NCBI RefSeq assembly: GCF_042650885.1
Contig: NZ_JBHSBU010000001.1
Span: forward strand, 1-64,000
Length of the DNA stretch: 64,000 bases
Direction of reading: 5' to 3'
DNA from: Chitinimonas_A lacunae
GTDB lineage: Bacteria > Pseudomonadota > Gammaproteobacteria > Burkholderiales > Chitinimonadaceae
Shown here: in pieces, positions 1 through 8,589 of the stretch
Layout of the letters: each line of letters begins with the position of its first letter
How positions within the stretch are numbered: position 1 is the first letter of the stretch
Program-made: the position numbers and the translations under genes
Notes under the pieces: generated by a model
Seen by the model: only the letters and a program-made list of their open reading frames with translations
The model's database searches: none
What the model was told of the DNA's origin: nothing

Positions 1-1779
1 CAGATAGCGCCGCGTGGCATTGAACAGGTCTTCGAGCAGCTTGGCTTTCCAGGCATTCCATACTTTGGGGCTGGTGCCGCGGATATCGGCGACCGACAGC
101 AGGTAGAGCGCGATCAGATGACGCTCATCGCCCACCACCCGGGCAAAGCGCTCGACCGTGTCGGGGTCGTAGACATCCTGCTTCTGCGCCGTATGCGACA
201 TGGTCAGATGCTGCTCGACCAGCCAGGCCACCATCTCGCCGTCTTCGCGCGACAGACCGTGGCTGTCGCAGAACTGGCGTGCATCGATCTTGCCAAGCTT
301 TGAATGGTCGCCACCGCGTCCCTTGGCGATATCGTGAAACAGCGCCGCCAGATACAGCACTTCCGGCCGCTCGAACGATTCGATCAGGCGCGAGCAAGTC
401 GGGTATTCATGGTTAAAGGCGGGCGTGGCGAAGCGGCGCAGATTGCGCAGCACCATCAGGATATGTTCATCGACCGTATAGACGTGGAACAGGTCGTGTT
501 GCATCCGGCCGACGATCTTGCCAAACGCCGGGATATAGCGGCCCAGCACGCCGTACTGGTTCATCCGCCGCATGACCCGGGTCGTGCCCCAGGGCTGGCG
601 GACGATGGCCAGGAAAGTCGCCTTATTGACCGGATCGCGCCGGAAAGCCGCATTGATACGCGGCCGTGCATGCCAGAGCGCCCGCAGCGTGTCGGCTCCG
701 ATGCCGGTCAGTTCGGGATGCTGCTGGAGCACCAGAAAGGTCTCCAGGATGGCCGACGGGGTTTTCTCATACACATCGGGCCGGGCGATCTCCAGCAGCG
801 GCCCGCGTGCCACAAAACGCTCGTTGATCGGCGTGGCCGGCATCTGTTCGGCACCGTAGAGATGGCGGCGGATTGCCTGGATCAATAAGGGCTGCAACTG
901 CGCCACCACCCGGGCCGACAGATAGTAGACCGCCATCAGCTGCTCGCTGGCCCGGTTGGCGTCGGTGTCGTGGTAGCCGAAACGCTGGGCCAGCGCATTC
1001 TGGTAGTCGAACAGAATACGGTCCTCACGCCGCCGGGCAGTCAGATGCAAGGCAATTCGGAACGACCACAGCAGCTTCTCGGCCCGCTTGAGCTTGCGCA
1101 TTTCCTGACCGGTCAGCATGCCGGCCTGCTTGAGGCTGGCCCAGTCGTTCCCCAGTCCGGCCGCCCGGGTCAGCCACAGCACCAGATGCAGATCGCGCAA
1201 ACCACCGGGGGCTTCTTTGACGTTCGGTTCGAGCTTCATCGTGGCGCCCTGATGGCGCTCGTAACGCTGCTGCTGCTCCAGCAGCTTGGCCTCGAAAAAG
1301 GCGCGCGGGTCGAGGACGGCGGCGGTGGCGCGCTGGAATGCCTGATAAGTGTCGAGGCTGCCCGCCAGCAAGCGGTTCTCCAGCATGGCGGTCTGCACCG
1401 TGATGTCGCGCTGAGCCTCTTCGGCGCACTGCGCCACGCTGCGCACGCTGTGGCCGACTTCGAGCCCCAGATCCCACAGCAAGCCGATTAAGCCTTCGAC
1501 TGCCGCCAGCGTCGGCCCGTCGGTCTCGGGCGGCAGCAGTATCAGCAGATCGATATCCGAACACGGAAACAATTGACCGCGCCCGTAACCACCCACCGCG
1601 ACCAGGGCGGTACGAGGATCGAGCGGCAGTTCGGCCCAGCGCTGGGCCAGAAATTCATCGACCAGGGCGGCTTCGGCTGCGAGCAACTGACCCGCCTGTT
1701 CCGGGTCGTGATAACCATCGTGCAGCCGGGCACGGTCGGCCTGGAGTTGTTTTTTCAGCGTGGCAATCGGCGCATTCAT
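1..1779 (-). CDS. glnD: PII uridylyltransferase / uridylyl-removing enzyme GlnD, 3' end beyond window
   Basis: The reading frame runs open from an ATG at 1779 to the window edge, giving 593 codons of a protein that is normally about 850-900 residues, so the C-terminal ACT domains lie outside. The protein starts MNAPIATLKKQL. The nucleotidyltransferase motif GGYGRGQLFPCSDIDLLIL lies near residues 65-85. A GlnD-specific helical region follows, then an HD domain with LFHDIAKGRGGDH near residue 480. GlnD uridylylates PII proteins when nitrogen is scarce and removes UMP when glutamine is high; the first activity sits in the NT domain, the second in the HD domain. The Shine-Dalgarno sequence is weak. 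It is the first gene on the minus strand here and no partner is visible. Confidence 0.95.
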   Translation of the reverse strand, partial: MNAPIATLKKQLQADRARLHDGYHDPEQAGQLLAAEAALVDEFLAQRWAELPLDPRTALVAVGGYGRGQLFPCSDIDLLILLPPETDGPTLAAVEGLIGLLWDLGLEVGHSVRSVAQCAEEAQRDITVQTAMLENRLLAGSLDTYQAFQRATAAVLDPRAFFEAKLLEQQQRYERHQGATMKLEPNVKEAPGGLRDLHLVLWLTRAAGLGNDWASLKQAGMLTGQEMRKLKRAEKLLWSFRIALHLTARRREDRILFDYQNALAQRFGYHDTDANRASEQLMAVYYLSARVVAQLQPLLIQAIRRHLYGAEQMPATPINERFVARGPLLEIARPDVYEKTPSAILETFLVLQQHPELTGIGADTLRALWHARPRINAAFRRDPVNKATFLAIVRQPWGTTRVMRRMNQYGVLGRYIPAFGKIVGRMQHDLFHVYTVDEHILMVLRNLRRFATPAFNHEYPTCSRLIESFERPEVLYLAALFHDIAKGRGGDHSKLGKIDARQFCDSHGLSREDGEMVAWLVEQHLTMSHTAQKQDVYDPDTVERFARVVGDERHLIALYLLSVADIRGTSPKVWNAWKAKLLEDLFNATRRYL

Positions 1780-2366
1780 GATGGGGCAAGCGGGAAAAAT
1801 TGACGCCTATCTTGGCCCAACTGCCGGCGCTTGGCGAGTTGCAAGGGAGACTGGAGGGGAGGATGAAAGTAAGTCAATAAATAGTCGGCTTTTCTTGATC
1901 TTTCCTGCTGCTGGGGTGGTGGAGTGAATCTCTAGTGGAGACACGGAGAGTCAGCAAAGAAGAGTAGGGATGAGTGGGAGAGAGTAAACCAGTTTTTTTG
2001 TGAAAAATCTGGCGAAGCGTTGATTTTTTCCTATGGTGTATGGGTGCAAAACCAAGTGGAGCGTACTGCCAGCGTGGATTGGCTGACCGGGCGTCAGCAG
2101 TGAGTTTCAGCCTTGTAGCAGTGGGAGTGGGGGAGACGGGGCAAAATGAATGATTCACGCCAAATGACTGCAAGGAACTTAGCAATATTTGTTTGAAAAG
2201 GAATTATTGTTCCCTGGCTGACCAGTGTGTCATTTGTCATGGGGATTTCCCTATTTCTGCTTGAGCGCTTGCTTTGTGTAATGCCAAAGTCATTAATCTG
2301 TAGCACAATGGCCCGGCCCGTCTTCGGGCGATCACGACAATCAAAAACCTAGACAAGGAAAATCCG
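1780..2366. other. Intergenic spacer between glnD and the lipin-like gene
   Basis: This 587-base gap lies between two divergent genes and is clearly less GC-rich than its flanks. I see no convincing gene; the small frames have no ribosome site or plausible composition. A possible sigma-70 promoter for the downstream gene is TTGCTT at 2269-2274, 17 bases, then ATTAAT at 2292-2297. A small stem GCCCG/CGGGC lies near 2314-2331. Confidence 0.5.
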
Positions 2367-3335
2367 ATGCTTCGCCGTTTGACCGCCACGGCCTGTGCCG
2401 TGCTCGCTCTGCAAGCCCAAGCCGCTTGTCCTGACTATGCAGTGATCGACCAGGCACCAGCCGCGCCGGCCGCACCGCGCGCCAGCTTCCAGCATTTCGG
2501 CAGCCGCCTGCTCTCCGCGCTCTATTCGCCCTGGCATATGGTGCACGACACCATGGTCGCCAAAGGCCAGTCGGCCATGGTGGTCGGCAAGTTCGACTAT
2601 GATGCGGTGCTGCACAAAGACCTTGAGGACGAGCGCATCCATGTCTACCTGTACGGCGCCTCGACCAAGGGCTGGGAATATGTGGGCGTTCACCGTACCG
2701 ACCGTGACGGCAAGATCTTCGTCTCGATGGGCCAGCGCCCGGTTGGTGAATACAAGGTACGGATGGTGGTCGAGGGCGATGGCAGCAGCGTCGAAGGTTT
2801 CCTGAGCGTGGTCGACCCGGGCCGCGAAGCGGTGCTGTTCGATGTGGACGGTACCCTGACCATCAACGACTTCGAAGCCTACGCCGACTATGTGGGCATC
2901 AAGACCGCCACGCCTTACTACTACGCACCGGAAACGGTCCGGGCCTATCGGGCGATGGGCTACCAGATCGTCTATCTGACCGCCCGTCCTTATTGGGTCA
3001 CCCGTGACGCTCGCGAATGGTTCGGCAAGATGAACCTCGCCGCCGGTCACTACCGCTCCAATGCTTACGGCGACGGCCCGATTCCGCCCAATACCGAGCA
3101 GCACAAGACCGATTACGTCACCTATCTGCGCCAGACCGTGGGCCTGAATATCATCCGCGCCTATGGCAACGCGACCACCGATATCTCCGCCTATGCCAAG
3201 GGCGGACTGCCCAAGGCCGAGACCTGGATCATCGGCCCCAATGCCGGACGCGATGGCACCCAGGCGCTGAAGAACGACTACGCCTATCATTTCAGTACGG
3301 TGGTTTCCAAGACGCGGCCGGCGAAATGTAATTAA
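2367..3335 (+). CDS. Exported lipin/LNS2-like HAD-family protein
   Basis: This 322-residue protein has a short signal peptide (MLRRLTATACAVLALQAQA, likely cut before ACPDY) and so acts outside the cytoplasm. Residues about 70-150 form a beta-rich region resembling the lead-in of LNS2 domains. A HAD motif I (DVDGTLT, first Asp at residue 159) follows, then YLTARPYW as motif II and a late region around AYGNATTDISAY and GPNAGRDG. The DxDGT pattern and the position of the TARP motif match the lipin/Ned1/Smp2 (LNS2) domain, whose eukaryotic members are Mg-dependent phosphatidate phosphatases. Activity on a phospholipid head group is inference. The ATG follows AAGGAAA, and a terminator lies directly downstream, so it is probably a single-gene unit. 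Confidence 0.75.
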   Translation: MLRRLTATACAVLALQAQAACPDYAVIDQAPAAPAAPRASFQHFGSRLLSALYSPWHMVHDTMVAKGQSAMVVGKFDYDAVLHKDLEDERIHVYLYGASTKGWEYVGVHRTDRDGKIFVSMGQRPVGEYKVRMVVEGDGSSVEGFLSVVDPGREAVLFDVDGTLTINDFEAYADYVGIKTATPYYYAPETVRAYRAMGYQIVYLTARPYWVTRDAREWFGKMNLAAGHYRSNAYGDGPIPPNTEQHKTDYVTYLRQTVGLNIIRAYGNATTDISAYAKGGLPKAETWIIGPNAGRDGTQALKNDYAYHFSTVVSKTRPAKCN

Positions 3336-3354
3336 ATTCGCGACAGGTGAATCT

Positions 3355-3387
3355 AAAAGGCTCAGTCTTATCTGAGCCTTTTTTATT
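3355..3387 (+). terminator. Rho-independent terminator after the lipin-like gene
   Basis: AAAGGCTCAG and CTGAGCCTTT pair around a short loop and are followed by a T run. It sits 20 bases after the stop codon. Confidence 0.9.
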
Positions 3388-3491
3388 GCCATTCCGAGTG
3401 AGATGAAAGTCGAGCTTCTCGGTTCAAGGGTTTGAGTGATTGAAAATTCCGATCGTGAGATTTTGCAAATTGTGGTTTCGGGAGTATTAAA

Positions 3492-4019
3492 ATGCATCCT
3501 TTGGATTCAGATGACTATCTTTCTGCTTTGGTGAGAAGAACACAAATGAGATTTTTGTCTACAGGCTTTGATCTTCTTATTGTGGAGGATTGGTACGACG
3601 GTCCTGAGTCAGGGTTTGTCTTTACTTGTTCAGGAAGTGCGGTTTATTTTGTTCGCGTCGCTTGTTCAAAAAATAGTGGTTTACTGGGAGGTTTCGAACT
3701 TATCCAATTCAAAGGGAAGTGGCCGAGGGTGAAAAATTTTCATGGGTTAGATTGTTGCCCCAGCGAAAACATATCGGTGGTGGATGGGGGTGATTGTGAA
3801 GGCTGGGGTGCAATGAAGGATGAAATTATGAATTCTCCTAGGTTTGAAACTTTTTTGGGGCTGGGGAGCTACTATTTAGATAAATTGGCAATATTTCCTG
3901 TGGCTCAGGATGAATTAATTTCTTTACGAGCCTCCCCTGCTTGGGGAGTAGGTTACATGGGATTGCATCAAATTTTAAAAGAGAAGAGGAAGATTTTTGA
4001 AAAGGAAGGAGGATATTAG
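3492..4019 (+). CDS. Unrecognised 175-residue protein, AT-rich
   Basis: I do not recognise this protein. It is soluble, with no signal peptide or membrane segment, many aromatic and glycine residues, and a lysine-rich end (LKEKRKIFEKEGGY). GGGAG precedes the ATG by a usable distance. Its codons are strikingly AT-rich (ttt, ggg, tta, aaa) compared with the neighbouring genes, which use C/G at third positions, so recent acquisition is likely. It shares the island with a broken ORF at 4358 and a possible remnant at 4826. Its size and setting would suit an orphan immunity protein of a polymorphic-toxin cassette, but no toxin gene is here and that reading is only a guess. Confidence 0.6.
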   Translation: MHPLDSDDYLSALVRRTQMRFLSTGFDLLIVEDWYDGPESGFVFTCSGSAVYFVRVACSKNSGLLGGFELIQFKGKWPRVKNFHGLDCCPSENISVVDGGDCEGWGAMKDEIMNSPRFETFLGLGSYYLDKLAIFPVAQDELISLRASPAWGVGYMGLHQILKEKRKIFEKEGGY

Positions 4020-4357
4020 GGTGGGCGATTGACTTGCTTAGAGGGTATTGCGCAATAAATATTTACAAGGAGGCATCTCTTATATTTAGCCGGGGATGAG
4101 AGAAAATAAATGAAAAATGCCGCGACCTCGCAAAACTGAAAATCGACCGCAAAGCTGGGCTGGATGCGGCTTCCAACAAAAGTGCATAACAGGCTCTAGA
4201 GATTTCATTTGAGAGAAAGTCTGTGGGCGAGTTTGGATGGCGTGTTATTTAAGCTGATGAGGATAAATCTGTCCTCAAACATATCGCATGTCCTCATAAC
4301 TTAAGCACAGCAAACGGCGCGAAAGCGTCTCTTCATTGAGAGTTGGGAGACGTACCG
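4020..4357. other. Spacer inside the AT-rich island
   Basis: The gap between the orphan ORF and the interrupted ORF holds no complete gene. A 29-codon stretch ending at the TAA near 4190 (KIDRKAGLDAASNKSA before the stop) looks protein-like but has no start and is cut off upstream by a stop, so it may be a decayed 3' end. The rest shows no recognisable element. Confidence 0.4.
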
Positions 4358-4795
4358 ATGACGGAAATAATGTATTCTCTGGTGGCGATGGATACCGTGC
4401 TTGCCGAACTTGCAGCCGCTTCGCCAATTGGTGCCGCTTCCGTGGCGGACTTTTTCGAGCGATGCGCCGGTAGGGGCAGGCCCTGGAAGCATGTGGCGAA
4501 CTGGGGAGATCTAGATGATATCGAGGTCTACCGGCATCTAACGCTGGCGGAAAAGCCGCAAGGTCCGCTTTATGGGGTGAGCGAGGCCTGCTAGTTCAAA
4601 TCATCCGGTGCGTTCGCGCTCGACGCTGAAGATATGGAGCGCTTTGTGGAAGCGCATCTATCCTCGTTCGAAGAGTGTTTTTTCAATGGCGATACGATTA
4701 TCTTCGAATTGAATCGATCCGTCGCTTGGCTGTTCAACCACGAGGGTTTCCACCATGTGTTTCGGTGGAAACCGCGCGGACAGGATAAGACATAA
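4358..4795 (+). pseudogene. Unrecognised ORF interrupted by an in-frame TAG at codon 79
   Basis: An ATG at 4358 preceded by GGGAGA starts MTEIMYSLVAMDTVLAEL and stops at TAG 4592-4594. The same frame resumes at once and stays protein-like for 66 more codons (FKSSGAFALDAEDMERF ... SVAWLFNHEGFHHVFRW) to TAA at 4793-4795, giving 145 residues if the amber is ignored. There is no frameshift; a single codon separates the halves. The simplest reading is a nonsense-mutated gene. A truncated 78-residue product or readthrough are alternatives. I do not recognise the family. The composition and island setting match the orphan ORF upstream. Confidence 0.65.
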
Positions 4796-4825
4796 AGTTT
4801 CTCGGATTCATAAGTACCAATTTAA

Positions 4826-4981
4826 GAAAACGATACTTGGCGGCTGGAAATAGTTTGCGAGTCGCTAGGGCTGGAAGTCGATTTTGCCGATTGGGAAAAC
4901 ATTGCAGACGGCAGTCAACGCTGGCGTGTTGGCAGCTGGTGCTGCCAGCGATTATTACCTGCACCCCGTTTGACGCAATAA
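4826..4981 (+). pseudogene. Possible 3' remnant of an unrecognised gene
   Basis: A frame open from 4826 to a TAA at 4979-4981 reads like a protein C-terminus (LEIVCESLGLEVDFADWEN, then DGSQRWRVGSWCCQRLLP) but has no start codon or ribosome site, and stops lie just upstream. It is in the same frame register as the interrupted ORF ending at 4795. It could be the tail of a second decayed gene of the island; it could also be chance. Confidence 0.3.
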
Positions 4982-5009
4982 AAAAGCGACGCATAAGCGT
5001 CGCTTTCAC
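4981..5009 (-). terminator. Terminator of the aceE-aceF-lpdA operon
   Basis: AAAGCGACGC and GCGTCGCTTT form a perfect stem around ATAA/TTAT. On the minus strand it ends in a T run (gcttttttatt), about 70 bases after the lpdA stop. Confidence 0.9.
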
Positions 5010-5079
5010 ATTTGATTTCAAATTCTTTTCTATCCGCTTGTAATCTTGCACGGAAATTGCAGATTATTTTCTATACCGC

Positions 5080-6870
<1,791 letters not shown>

Positions 6871-6911
6871 GGATTTCCCTTCGATGGCGGCGCCCAGGGC
6901 GCCGCGCCGGT

Positions 6912-8528
6912 TCACAGCATCAGACGGCGGATATCGCCGAGCACCTGGCCCAGATAGGCGGTGAAACGTGCCGCCGAGGCACCGTCGATCACGCGGTGGT
7001 CATAGGACAGCGACAGCGGCAGCATCAGCCGTGGCGCGAATTCCTGGCCGTTCCAGACCGGCTTGATCGAGGACTTGGACACCCCGAGGATGGCCACTTC
7101 CGGTGCATTGATAATCGGGGTGAAGGCCGTGCCGCCAATGCCACCCAGGCTGGAGATCGAGAAGCAGCCACCTTGCATATCGGCCGGCAACAGCTTGCCG
7201 TCGCGTGCCTTGGCTGCCAGGGCGGCGGTCTCGTTGGCGATATCGATCAGGCTCTTGCGATCGGCGTCGCGCACCACCGGCACCACCAGCCCATTGGGCG
7301 TATCGGCGGCAAAACCGATATGGAAGTACTGCTTGAGAATCAGCTGCTCGCCATCGAGCGAAGCATTGAATTCGGGGAATTTTTTAAGTGCTGCCACGCA
7401 TGCCTTGATAATGAAAGCAAGTGGTGTCAGCTTGATGTCCTGTTTTTTGAGCTCTTCGGACATCTGCTTACGGAACGCTTCCATCTCGGTGATGTCGGCC
7501 TCGTCGAACTGGGTGACATGCGGAATCATCACCCAGTTGCGCGCCAGATTGGCGCCCGACAGCTTCTTGATCCGCGACAGCGGCTTTTCGCTGATCGGAC
7601 CGAATTTGGCGAAATCGACCTTGGGCCAGGGCAGCAGGTCAAGACCGACACCCGAGCCGTTGCTGGGGGCGGCGGCCGAACCGGCCGCAGTCTGACCGCT
7701 CATCACCGACTTGACGAAGGCTTGCACATCGCTGTGCAGAATGCGCTGCTTTGGGCCGCTGCCGCTGACCCGGCTCAGATCGACGCCCAGTTCGCGGGCG
7801 AACTTGCGCACACTGGGGCTGGCATGGGCTTGTTTGAAGTTTTCACGATTCACCGGCGCACTGGCGGATGCTGGTTTGGCAGCGGGTGCCGGCGCCGCCG
7901 CAGTCGGGGCCGGTGCGGGTGCAGCGGCTTGCGGGGCCGGGCTGCCTGCCGGCGCCGAGGCGGCCGCGGATGCTTCGGCATCCACCACCACGATCACATG
8001 GCCTTCCGACACCTTGTCGCCGACCTTGACCCGCACCTCGCGCACCGTGCCGCCGGCGCTGGCCGGCACTTCCATCGACGCCTTGTCGGTCTCCAGCGTG
8101 ATCAGGGCATCTTCCTTCCTGATCACATCGCCGACCTTGACGAAGACCTCGATTACATCGACGTCCTTGGCTTCGCCGATATCGGGCACCTTGATCTCGA
8201 CCGGGCCGGCCGAGGCGGTTGCGGCGGCTGGGGTTGGAGCCGGCGCGGGGGAGGGGGCAGCCGCTTGCGGCGCCGGTGCTGCGGCGTCCGCAGCTTCCAG
8301 AATCACCACCACCGAGCCTTCCGACACCTTGTCACCGACCTTGACCCGTACTTCGCGCACCGTACCGCCGGCACTGGCGGGTACTTCCATGGTGGCCTTG
8401 TCGGTTTCGAGCGTCAGCAGCGAGTCTTCCTTGTTGATCGTATCGCCCGGCTTGACGAAGACCTCGATCACATCGACGTCCTGGTAGTCGCCGATATCGG
8501 GCACCTTGAGTTCGATCGCATTACTCAT
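6912..8528 (-). CDS. aceF: Pyruvate dehydrogenase E2, dihydrolipoamide acetyltransferase
   Basis: E2 transfers the acetyl group from E1 to CoA and forms the core of the complex. The 538-residue protein has two lipoyl domains: the first has lysine 44 in LETDKATMEV, the second (from VEIKVPDIGEAK) has LETDKASMEV. Ala/Pro-rich linkers separate them. A peripheral-subunit-binding domain follows (HASPSVRKFARELGVDL ... PKQRILHSDV), then the catalytic domain ending in SYDHRVIDGASAARF with the HxxxDG motif. The ATG at 8528 has a strong site (GGAGGAT) six bases upstream and gives MSNAIELK; an upstream ATG at 8576 lacks one. It lies 61 bases after aceE and 41 before lpdA, in one operon. Confidence 0.97.
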   Translation of the reverse strand: MSNAIELKVPDIGDYQDVDVIEVFVKPGDTINKEDSLLTLETDKATMEVPASAGGTVREVRVKVGDKVSEGSVVVILEAADAAAPAPQAAAPSPAPAPTPAAATASAGPVEIKVPDIGEAKDVDVIEVFVKVGDVIRKEDALITLETDKASMEVPASAGGTVREVRVKVGDKVSEGHVIVVVDAEASAAASAPAGSPAPQAAAPAPAPTAAAPAPAAKPASASAPVNRENFKQAHASPSVRKFARELGVDLSRVSGSGPKQRILHSDVQAFVKSVMSGQTAAGSAAAPSNGSGVGLDLLPWPKVDFAKFGPISEKPLSRIKKLSGANLARNWVMIPHVTQFDEADITEMEAFRKQMSEELKKQDIKLTPLAFIIKACVAALKKFPEFNASLDGEQLILKQYFHIGFAADTPNGLVVPVVRDADRKSLIDIANETAALAAKARDGKLLPADMQGGCFSISSLGGIGGTAFTPIINAPEVAILGVSKSSIKPVWNGQEFAPRLMLPLSLSYDHRVIDGASAARFTAYLGQVLGDIRRLML

Positions 8529-8589
8529 TTTTATCCTCCGTGCGACTGCACCGGCGCTTGGCGCCGGGCGGTCCACTGTTTCCGTGATA

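Noticed and set aside
1874..2185. 103-codon minus-strand ORF upstream of glnD
   Set aside because: No ribosome site, no hydrophobic or domain pattern and atypical codon use.
4592..4594. TAG as a pyrrolysine codon
   Set aside because: No PYLIS-like stem, no pyl genes and an unrelated protein family; a nonsense mutation is simpler.
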